A model generated the notes under the pieces. The model saw nothing but the letters and a program-made list of their open reading frames with translations. It had not been told where the DNA came from and did not search any database. A DNA stretch of 32,418 nucleotides from Spirochaetota bacterium (GTDB lineage Bacteria > Spirochaetota > JAGLSM01 > JAKPMW01), in NCBI GenBank assembly GCA_031283155.1, contig JAITCI010000001.1, positions 1-32,418 on the forward strand, read 5' to 3'. The stretch's first letter is position 1. Each line of letters begins with the position of its first letter. The position numbers were made by a program, and so were the translations under genes. Of this stretch, positions 17,001 to 23,563 are shown piece after piece.

Positions 17001-18236
17001 GCATCCACCAGACCCTCGCTTGCCGATAACTTGTCTGCCCTGCTCACCAGCGAGAATTGCCAAAAGGGTATGCGCGAATACCTTCGCGTATTTGAGGACG
17101 GCAAGATTATGAAACTTGCAAAGACCATTGGCGCGGAGGACAATGTCCTTGCTGATATCCGCCGCTTGTTTGACGTGAAGCATTCGTGTCTGTGGAATAA
17201 GCGAACGGGTGAAGATGAAATCCGCAAATTATTGACGGAATACAGCGTGGTCAGGGAGAGCAACGCTATTCTGAACACGTCCACTCATTCACTGGACAAA
17301 GCCTGCAAAGAATGGCGCGAGCGGTTGCAATTCATCGGCGTCTCGCATGAAGCACTGCGGGCAAAATATCCCGCGCTTGCGAAAATCTTCGACACGCTCC
17401 TTAAAATATACAAGTATGACGATTTCCGGCGCTTTGATGGCGAGGAGGATATTCTGCCCGAACAGTGGAAAACCTTTCTCTCCGAATTGGCGGCACACCG
17501 GGAGGAAATCATGGAACTCCTGAATAACGACAGACGGGTCTTCGGTGAAATTTATGATGTATTCCTTGAAGACTTCAGTGCCGACGACATTGCCGGCGTA
17601 AAGGACAGAGCCGAGGCGGGGCTTTTCGGGCTGCCAAAAACCGAATGCAATAGCAAGATTAAAAAGGAAGCCGAGGAGTTCCGCAAGAACCAGTTGAAAA
17701 CACAACTCTTCCGATTGTGGAAAGATAAAACAGGGACGAAAAATCCACGGGAGTGGTCCAAGCATTACAGGACGCCTGTACTGTGTTTAGTTCCCCCAGC
17801 AGAGTTTGAGGGAGCAAGGAAGGCATTCGACACCCTTAACCGCAATTTGGTTACGGATGATTCAGAAATCAAAAACGCTCTCGCGTTTCTTGAGTCCACT
17901 ACGTTGTTCGATGCGCTTGCGAGCAGCAGAAAGAGAGATGCTGCATTCAGGTGTGGCGTCATCGGCGTGTACAGCATATTGCTTCCCGACATTGATAAAG
18001 TCAGAGATGCGCTTGACCATCTCCCGGTCGAGGTTTACGATTGGCGCGATAATCCGATGGTGAAATCCAGAATCGAACAGCTTGCCGACGCCGAGTACAA
18101 CGCCGGTGGAAGCGATAAGGTTCTCCTTAAAATCGACAAGATGGATGGCGCCCAGTTGAAGCAATACCTGAAACAGCTTGTCAAAAACAACATTTCAGTA
18201 GGAATCGAAATACTGGCGAACGGAGGTCATGGATAA
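14034..18236 (+). CDS. brxC: BREX system P-loop ATPase BrxC
   Basis: A 1400-aa ATPase of the BrxC/PglY type, the large ATPase present in BREX systems. Walker A GAYGTGKS is at residues 63-70 and a Walker B-like IVLIWDEF near 250; the remainder is long, mainly helical, with no nuclease signature. The upstream frame is open to 14001, but I choose ATG 14034 because AAGGGAG lies nine bases before it and the protein then begins with MPDKYCEYFDID, a natural family start; this overlaps brxP by eight bases. It ends in TAATG, overlapping the pglZ start by one base. Likely acts with PglZ and BrxP in the modification/exclusion complex; SspC has a comparable ATPase role in phosphorothioate systems. Confidence 0.88.
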   Translation: MPDKYCEYFDIDEKYFPCIDDAAINAGAPWENTYPHSTFIQMLTEMERALARQNDRRTLWIQGAYGTGKSQCVLALRRILEATAEELHAYWEKYEPLKNKTDLREKLTGHKKKGIVVAHRYASGGIMSARDLFFAIQESVKSALVRQSIPYLGENTLKEGIIAWLEDTDHKQMFTSLLQNPNKEWQALFAQSTADEVLRALRKSSEVKSLMDNIFRLADKEGITAMTIDSDKLIDWLKDVIDRNNKSIVLIWDEFSDYFKNNSESLSEFQKVVALVQDKPFYFIIVIHESGQLFTTANATWKKLLDRFIPIQIKLPDNIAFDLIGHAFKVKQAAKKSWDILADDLNNRVQDSRSGVMEAAKITDPQVMKNIMPLHPMAALLLENIASAFKSNQRSMFDFIKSANKDDVKAFQWFIGNTGPHDNHPLFTVDMLWNFFYEKGRDNLSPDIRQILDIFPQQQDLRADEKAVLKAILIMQAIDQHLGGLNDLFKPTKKNLSYVFEGIPDLEGETKADNIAINLKNRGILISALIKGNHYVYKAAVHTGDQTKIDNHKKEIRQNSTTTKLVLDGGLSAVLSLPPALRLRFESEPGTGRITPVTLSECTRTINALRDKAERGIEKWKFHAVIAFAKDDAEAAALRTTLRTAIADKQYENIVFIDALSTPLGQEAFEQYVEHSAMAMYYNGNENSTSKGYADKAARVLDQDWKHRLTKGQFVVYTFANQYGEKLGNIQGVAPVLQAIVTKKFPYVFDFKSLTESQLKITPAMKPSAKSGIAQTTSGVVGGIEKNIFPAVWKMDRYWENPATAYLPISKIKVEIDKRIEAAFAHGGQISIGEIYDFLENTYGFAPCNLYSFLAGFLLKEYGSESYRYSDSEGGYWQMTQDKLAEMLGNYIGKSPKPKPTWIVQMTPDERAFYGLTEKAWGIPANSCSSAGQAAIAAVTAKMRGLQLPVWCLEEVDTADVFDMVQMYIELVQKEGNEAHKKAVEIGKIASTRPSLADNLSALLTSENCQKGMREYLRVFEDGKIMKLAKTIGAEDNVLADIRRLFDVKHSCLWNKRTGEDEIRKLLTEYSVVRESNAILNTSTHSLDKACKEWRERLQFIGVSHEALRAKYPALAKIFDTLLKIYKYDDFRRFDGEEDILPEQWKTFLSELAAHREEIMELLNNDRRVFGEIYDVFLEDFSADDIAGVKDRAEAGLFGLPKTECNSKIKKEAEEFRKNQLKTQLFRLWKDKTGTKNPREWSKHYRTPVLCLVPPAEFEGARKAFDTLNRNLVTDDSEIKNALAFLESTTLFDALASSRKRDAAFRCGVIGVYSILLPDIDKVRDALDHLPVEVYDWRDNPMVKSRIEQLADAEYNAGGSDKVLLKIDKMDGAQLKQYLKQLVKNNISVGIEILANGGHG

Positions 18237-20482
18237 TGCAAATTGGCTCGGCTCTAAGCTACCTGACTTCCACAGTGAAGACGCCGTATTTCCTGTTCAT
18301 CAATGACGGGCAGTATCTGTCCGCGATAGAGGAGTTAAATGTTCACGGACTGGATTTTGTTTCGATAAGCAGCTTCTGCGGCAGCGACGATAAAATTCCT
18401 GATATCGATGGGCTTCTCAGTTATATTGAGGCGGCTGACGTGAACGCAAACGGTAAGAAGTTTGTTGTGATCGGGCTGGGTGAGTTTCTTGCGCTTCGCG
18501 GAACTGACGAGGCGGTACGCACCCTTTCGGGATTGAAAGATCGCAATGTCGGCGGCGCAAAAGTTATTCTGCTTCTTCGGGGGCTTGCTTCATTGATTGC
18601 CAGTTTAGAGACTGACCTGCGTTTTGATGATCGCAGGCACAGCGTCGTAGACGAAGCCGGGTGTGATCTGACTTTCACGCTTGCCGCATCATCAGCCGGG
18701 CTGTCAGCTTTGCCCGGGTTTAAGGCTATGCTTTCGGCACTGGAAAACGGTCGGAAAGGCAACATCGTTGTCAATACGAAGGTCAATCTCGACAAGGCTC
18801 TATTTCCTGTGCGCCAAATCAGCAGTGCCTACGATGGCATCAAATTCCTCGCGCGGAGCTTTGCCTTGCCTCGTTCCTGCGGAACGGACGACTACTGGGC
18901 AAAGTTGCTTGCCGAACTTAACCAATCGGATGGCTCGCTGGATACTGTGTTTGAAAAACATGGGATTGGCGGTAATCTGGAAGATTTTTATACCCGCATT
19001 GCGGGAAAGGATTATCATAACTGGCTCTTTTTTATTTGCTTGAAAAGTAAATCCGACGCCCTGCAAAATAGCTACCTCCGTTTCGTGCTGGATACCACAA
19101 GCCGCTTTGAGGATTTTATCGGTAATCTTCTGAACACAATAATCGAGGTTTCGCACACTGATGGGCGGTTTGCGGCGTTCTATAAGGAGCGTAAAAAATT
19201 GGTTGAGAAGTTTCCCGAATCGGATATTGCCGATTTCGTGGTCAACAACCGCCGAGAGGCAGCCGAGAGCATATACAAACTGACGGACGGCACGAGGGTG
19301 GAGTGCGAGGAAATTGTCGCTTGGCTCTCGAAGAACGGGTTAATTCCCCATCTTGAAAATATCTATCCGGCGTTGGCGTTATACCTGAAGAAATACGTGT
19401 TCAAATGCCCCGAACTCGCGGATTTGCTGACAGATTATTTTGAGGAGTATAAGCGTCAGAAGCTGTCCAATCAGCTTGAGCCTGAGTTTTTGAAAAAGGT
19501 CGATGAATTTGCCCTCTCGCGTCAGTTCAACCGTCTGCCCTCGCGGGACGAGGTTATGGATAGTGTTGACAGGAGCGGGACGTATCTGTATTGGCTCGAC
19601 GCGCTTGGCGTTGAGTATCTGAGTTTGATTGAAAACCTGGCGCAAAAACGAGAGCTTTCAATGCGGGTTCGTATTGCTCGCGCGGAACTCCCGACAATTA
19701 CGATCATCAATCGTGGTTTTTTTAATACATGGCAAGGATCAAAAAATGGCGAAAACGGGGATAAAAGGCTTGATGACATTAAGCATAAAGACAAGGGCGG
19801 ATACGATTTTACAAAGAATGAGCTGCCCATCCACCTTGCCAACGAACTGGACATCATTACGGAAGTGATAGACAAGGCGGCAACGGAACTTGCGCTCAAA
19901 CACTGTAAACGCTTCTTGCTTGTAAGCGACCACGGTACCTCACGGCTTGCCGTTTTGCGACGCAAAGAGGAAAAATACAACACCAATACCACAGGCGAAC
20001 ATTCGGGGCGTTGCTGTAAATTATTCCAACCCTATGACCTGCCGTTCGCCGCAGAGGAAAACGGATACCTTGTACTTGCGGATTACGGACGCTTCAAGGG
20101 CAGCCGCGCGGCGAATGCAGAGGTTCACGGCGGCGCGTCTCTGGAAGAGGTTGTTGTCCCCATTATCGAACTGTCTTTGAAAGACGGAAGCGTGACTGTC
20201 CAACTGGTTGAAGATACAGTGACTGTAGATTTCCGTACAGGCACGGAAATCAAATTGTTCTTTAACTCTCCCGTACAGGATGTTTCCGTTGTCCTTAACG
20301 GGAAATCCTACCCGGCGATACCGACAGACAGCAATCACTATACTGCACAGTTGCCTGACACAAAACGGGCGGGTGATTACCCAGCGGATGTTTACGCAGG
20401 CGACAACCTGATTGGCAAAATTATAATTAAAACCCAGGGCAAGAGCGGCAAAGTCAATGACGCTTTTAATGATTTGTTTTAG
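18236..20482 (+). CDS. pglZ: BREX system alkaline-phosphatase-fold protein PglZ
   Basis: A 748-aa PglZ-domain protein, the hallmark gene of all BREX types. The alkaline phosphatase-like core lies in the C-terminal half: WLDALGVEYL near residue 455 (metal-binding Asp), LVSDHGTSR near 565 (Asp-His), and EVHGGASLEEVVVPI near 630, a characteristic PglZ motif. A small beta-rich tail follows (about 665-748). The N-terminal half is helical and less conserved. ATG 18236 overlaps the brxC stop by one base and has GGAGG upstream. It ends nine bases before the ATG and 12 before the GTG available to the next gene. PglZ proteins bind DNA-system partners and hydrolyse phosphoesters in vitro; the exact role in exclusion is not settled. 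Confidence 0.92.
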   Translation: MQIGSALSYLTSTVKTPYFLFINDGQYLSAIEELNVHGLDFVSISSFCGSDDKIPDIDGLLSYIEAADVNANGKKFVVIGLGEFLALRGTDEAVRTLSGLKDRNVGGAKVILLLRGLASLIASLETDLRFDDRRHSVVDEAGCDLTFTLAASSAGLSALPGFKAMLSALENGRKGNIVVNTKVNLDKALFPVRQISSAYDGIKFLARSFALPRSCGTDDYWAKLLAELNQSDGSLDTVFEKHGIGGNLEDFYTRIAGKDYHNWLFFICLKSKSDALQNSYLRFVLDTTSRFEDFIGNLLNTIIEVSHTDGRFAAFYKERKKLVEKFPESDIADFVVNNRREAAESIYKLTDGTRVECEEIVAWLSKNGLIPHLENIYPALALYLKKYVFKCPELADLLTDYFEEYKRQKLSNQLEPEFLKKVDEFALSRQFNRLPSRDEVMDSVDRSGTYLYWLDALGVEYLSLIENLAQKRELSMRVRIARAELPTITIINRGFFNTWQGSKNGENGDKRLDDIKHKDKGGYDFTKNELPIHLANELDIITEVIDKAATELALKHCKRFLLVSDHGTSRLAVLRRKEEKYNTNTTGEHSGRCCKLFQPYDLPFAAEENGYLVLADYGRFKGSRAANAEVHGGASLEEVVVPIIELSLKDGSVTVQLVEDTVTVDFRTGTEIKLFFNSPVQDVSVVLNGKSYPAIPTDSNHYTAQLPDTKRAGDYPADVYAGDNLIGKIIIKTQGKSGKVNDAFNDLF

Positions 20483-20494
20483 GGGGTACGATGA

Positions 20495-21949
20495 GTGATA
20501 GAGAAACTCAGGAATTGCTTTGACGAAATGGTCGTGTATAAGGACCTCAAAAAAAGCAACTTCTTTTCCGCTCTGGGTCTGCCTTCCTTTATGCGCGATT
20601 GGCTCTTGCATAAGTTCGAGGATGAGAACGGTCACTTCAATTCCGACGATTTGGTCAATTTTGTGCAGATTTATTTACCACGCAAAGATGATTGGACAGC
20701 GATAAAAAATCAGATCGTAGTTGACCGTGAAAAAGTAAAATTTCTTGCCAAAGTATCGGTTGATATTGATATCAGGACAAGCGAAGTATCGTTTGCATTG
20801 CCTGATTTTGGCCTGGCGGGCAGAGACACTATTATCGAATATGCCGTATGGCAGGATTGCAAAGATGACCTGGTACGCGGGCGCGAAATCTGGGGAATGG
20901 TCGAACTTGGTTATCTTCCGCCGGATGATCCGGATTCCTCAAAAAAAGGTAAAATAAAACTTACGTCATTCAAAACTTTCTGCCCTTACATCATCGACCT
21001 AGAATATTACAAAAATTCCCGCCGTGAATTTACCACAGCAGAATGGATAGATGTGCTACTTGGTGCAGTTGACTACAATTCCGAAGGGTATATCGGCGAT
21101 GAAGAAAAGAAACTCACTATGCTTACCAGATTACTCCCCTTTGTTGAAAATAATCTTAACCTGATTGAACTTGCGCCGAAAGGGACAGGGAAATCATACG
21201 TATTCGGTCAAGTCAGCCGTTTCGGCTGGCTTGCAAGCGGCGGCGTTATGAGCCGCGCGAAGATGTTCTATGATATTTCGAAGAAAACCGATGGGCTTGT
21301 CGCCAATAACGATTTTGTGGCCCTTGATGAAGTGCAAACCATTACTTTCCCTGATGTTGATGAGATGCGAGGCGCATTGAAGTCGTTCTGCGAAGCTGGT
21401 TACTGCAATATCGGAAACCAGCGTGTTGACGGAGATGCCGGCGTAATACTCTGCGGCAACATTAGGAAAGAAACGATGGATGGAGACGGCTCCGGAAATA
21501 TGTTTGAGGAACTCCCGTCCGTCTTCCACGAATCGGCTTTAATAGAGCGTTTCCACGGATTTATAAAAGGGTGGAATATCCCGCGAATGAACGATGACCT
21601 CAAGGTTGCAGGATGGGCATTAAACTCGGAATACTTCTGCTCAATTATGCACGAATTGCGTAAAGATATGAGTTATAGAGCCATCGTGGATGAACTCATC
21701 GAGGTTCCTGAAGCCGCTGACACCCGTGATACTGAAGCGGTGAAGCGTATCGCCACGGCGTACCTGAAGCTGCTCTTCCCGCAGGTTCGCAGCGCGAATG
21801 ATATAACCGCCCGCGAGTTCAAGCGTTACTGCCTCGGCAGGGCGAGGAAAATGCGGGATACAATTAAGTATCAACTGGGGATGCTCGATGTGGAATATCG
21901 CGGGAAGGACATTCCTGCGTTCAGCGTCAGGCCGGACCAAATGGGGTAA
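20495..21949 (+). CDS. brxL: BREX system AAA+ protein BrxL (short form)
   Basis: A 484-aa BrxL-like protein. It starts with the BrxL N-terminal region (EKLRNCFDEMVVYKDLKKSN, LPSFMRDWLL), followed by an AAA+ domain: Walker A-like APKGTGKSY at about 226-234, FVALDEVQT as Walker B, and an NI sensor region. It ends shortly after the AAA+ domain: the Lon-type protease domain of the longer ~680-aa BrxL forms is not seen, matching the shorter BrxL subfamily. Start: GTG 20495 is eight bases after AGGGGG; an ATG at 20491 is more attractive but leads to a stop after ten codons, so either the GTG is real or a small indel has moved the original MSD start. BrxL is required for phage exclusion and forms DNA-binding AAA+ rings. 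Confidence 0.85.
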   Translation: MIEKLRNCFDEMVVYKDLKKSNFFSALGLPSFMRDWLLHKFEDENGHFNSDDLVNFVQIYLPRKDDWTAIKNQIVVDREKVKFLAKVSVDIDIRTSEVSFALPDFGLAGRDTIIEYAVWQDCKDDLVRGREIWGMVELGYLPPDDPDSSKKGKIKLTSFKTFCPYIIDLEYYKNSRREFTTAEWIDVLLGAVDYNSEGYIGDEEKKLTMLTRLLPFVENNLNLIELAPKGTGKSYVFGQVSRFGWLASGGVMSRAKMFYDISKKTDGLVANNDFVALDEVQTITFPDVDEMRGALKSFCEAGYCNIGNQRVDGDAGVILCGNIRKETMDGDGSGNMFEELPSVFHESALIERFHGFIKGWNIPRMNDDLKVAGWALNSEYFCSIMHELRKDMSYRAIVDELIEVPEAADTRDTEAVKRIATAYLKLLFPQVRSANDITAREFKRYCLGRARKMRDTIKYQLGMLDVEYRGKDIPAFSVRPDQMG

Positions 21950-21953
21950 TTGT

Positions 21954-22148
21954 ATGAAGAAAAGCTGCTGTATCTGTGAAAAAGAAACTCTGACCAAAAA
22001 TGAAATCGGACTGACAAAAAAACTGCTCGATAAGAATGCAAAACGATTCTACTGTATTGATTGTCTTGCCATGTATCTGGAGGTAGATCCAGAGATTTTA
22101 CTTTCCAAAATTGAAGAATTTAAGGAACAGGGATGTACACTCTTCTGA
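21954..22148 (+). CDS. Zinc-ribbon microprotein
   Basis: A 64-aa protein with two cysteine pairs: CCIC (Cys5/6 and Cys8) and CIDC (Cys34 and Cys37), spaced for one zinc ribbon or a metal site, plus a C-terminal helix (DPEILLSKIEEFKEQGC) and one late Cys. Similar small proteins are common in anaerobes but have no firm function. ATG 21954 is four bases after the brxL stop and the gene ends 12 bases before the cysteine desulfurase, inside one operon. A sulfur carrier, metal-delivery or DNA-binding role is conceivable; position next to the desulfurase makes a sulfur-transfer partner the most attractive guess, unproven. Confidence 0.8.
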   Translation: MKKSCCICEKETLTKNEIGLTKKLLDKNAKRFYCIDCLAMYLEVDPEILLSKIEEFKEQGCTLF

Positions 22149-22160
22149 AGAGGTGAAACC

Positions 22161-23300
22161 GTGATCTACGCTGACAACGCAGCGACAACGAAAATATGCG
22201 ATAGCGCTTTTGAGAAAATGCTGCCGTTTCTGCGCGAACAGTATGGTAATGCCTCCAGCCAGTATTCTCTTGGCGCAAAAGCCAAACGTGCCGTGGAAGA
22301 AGCGCGGAAGAAAATCGCAGCTGCTATCGGAGCGGAGTCGTTAGAAATCACATTTACCTCTGGCGGATCGGAGGCAAATAGCTGGGCAATCCGATGTTTT
22401 GCGGAAACTTATCGCAACAAGCCGGTGCATATTATAACCTCTGCTATCGAACACCACTCCGTGCGGAATACCTGCCATGCTCTTGAACAAAACGGCATTG
22501 ATGTTACCTGGCTGCCTGTGAAAACAACAGGGCTGGTTGATGCCGCAGACGTCGAAGCGGCAATAAAGCCGCATACTAAGCTCGTGTCCATAATGCTTGC
22601 CAATAATGAAATCAGCACGATTCAGCCGATAGAGGAAATTGGGCGACTATTGAAAGATAAAAACATCGTGCTTCATACCGATGCTGTCCAGGCTGTAGGA
22701 CATATCCCGGTTGATGTAAAAGCCTTGCAGATTGATTTTTTAACCGCCTCTGCGCATAAGTTCAACGGAGCAAAAGGCACTGGAATTTTGTATAAGCGGT
22801 CAGGGTTAGGAATATCACCATTGATATTCGGCGGCGAACAGGAACGAGGGCTTCGCGCCGGGACAGAGAACGTCGCTGGAATCGTAGCGGCGGGTTATGC
22901 CATTGAGGAAAGCGCAGGCATGATGTCTGATGAGGCAAAACGCCTGTGTGAAATGGTTGAGATTACCATCAGGGGCGTAAAAGAAAAAATACCATCGGTA
23001 AGAGTAAACGGCGATACTGCGAGCCGTCTGCCCGGCATAATAAATCTTGGCTTCTGCGATGTTTCCGGCGAAGCGCTTGTACATCTGCTCGACTTAAAGG
23101 GCATTTGTGTGTCTGCGAGTGCAGCCTGCACTTCCGGTAGAGATGAACCGACCCACGTACTGCTTGCGTTGGGACAAAACGAACAACAAGCGAAGTCAGC
23201 GATTCGGATTTCTTATGGCAGGTATAATACGATGGATGAGGCGGCGGTTATTGCATCGGCTATCTGCGATGCGTATGCTAAAATTAAAGCGAACTTATAA
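22161..23300 (+). CDS. Cysteine desulfurase (NifS/IscS/DndA-like)
   Basis: A 379-aa PLP enzyme that takes sulfur from L-cysteine as an enzyme persulfide. Motifs: AANNEISTIQPI, HTDAVQAVGHIPVD, the PLP lysine in SAHKFNGAKGTG (Lys200), and the active-site cysteine loop SAACTSGRDEPTHV (Cys323). It is full length. GTG 22161 has a GAGGTG-like site. It closes the operon that contains brxP, so it is better seen as the sulfur source for BREX-4 modification (the role of DndA or SspA in phosphorothioate systems) than as a general Isc enzyme; no iscU or other Fe-S assembly genes are near. Confidence 0.92.
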   Translation: MIYADNAATTKICDSAFEKMLPFLREQYGNASSQYSLGAKAKRAVEEARKKIAAAIGAESLEITFTSGGSEANSWAIRCFAETYRNKPVHIITSAIEHHSVRNTCHALEQNGIDVTWLPVKTTGLVDAADVEAAIKPHTKLVSIMLANNEISTIQPIEEIGRLLKDKNIVLHTDAVQAVGHIPVDVKALQIDFLTASAHKFNGAKGTGILYKRSGLGISPLIFGGEQERGLRAGTENVAGIVAAGYAIEESAGMMSDEAKRLCEMVEITIRGVKEKIPSVRVNGDTASRLPGIINLGFCDVSGEALVHLLDLKGICVSASAACTSGRDEPTHVLLALGQNEQQAKSAIRISYGRYNTMDEAAVIASAICDAYAKIKANL

Positions 23301-23314
23301 GAAGGTTTCCCTGT

Positions 23315-23563
23315 GATGAACGATTTGGACGCCTGTAGCTCCGCGACTACCGCCCTCCTCGCTCGCCTCACGGTGTGCTCTGCGCAGGCGCGCAGAGCGA
23401 CGTGCGACATCCTGTCGCAGCTCGGAGTGAAAACATCCTTGTTAGCTCTCCTCGCTAACGTGCGACATCCTGTCGCAGCTCGGAGTGAAAACATCCTTGT
23501 TAGCTCTCCTCGCTAACGTGCGACATCCTGTCGCAGCTCGGAGTGAAAACATCCTGTTTTCAC
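23315..23563 (+). repeat. Hairpin repeat cluster with a 58-bp tandem unit
   Basis: The spacer between the convergent desulfurase and PLD-ATPase genes. GATGAACGATTTGGACG (23315-23331) is identical to 3842-3858, the start of the AlbA_2 gene, and then diverges, so it may be a remnant of such a gene. Next comes a 9-bp-arm hairpin GCTCTGCGC-AGGC-GCGCAGAGC. A 58-bp unit then occurs at 23402-23459 and 23460-23517 with a partial third at 23518-23554. Each unit holds TGCGAC-ATCC-TGTCGCA-type and GTTAGC...GCTAAC stems. The last copy ends in GTGAAAAC-ATCCT-GTTTTCAC (23543-23563), which could also act as a bidirectional terminator. Confidence 0.85.

Noticed and set aside
20491-20523. Separate leader peptide from ATG 20491
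   Set aside because: Ten codons only and overlapping the brxL start; more simply an indel or non-used start, kept only as a finding about brxL.
22161-23300. Cysteine desulfurase as part of an Isc/Nif iron-sulfur operon
   Set aside because: No iscU, iscA, fdx or nifU is adjacent; the gene is in the BREX-4 operon instead.
23402-23554. Tandem 58-bp repeats as a CRISPR array
   Set aside because: Copies are directly adjacent with no unique spacers, and the unit consists of several small palindromes; no cas genes are present.
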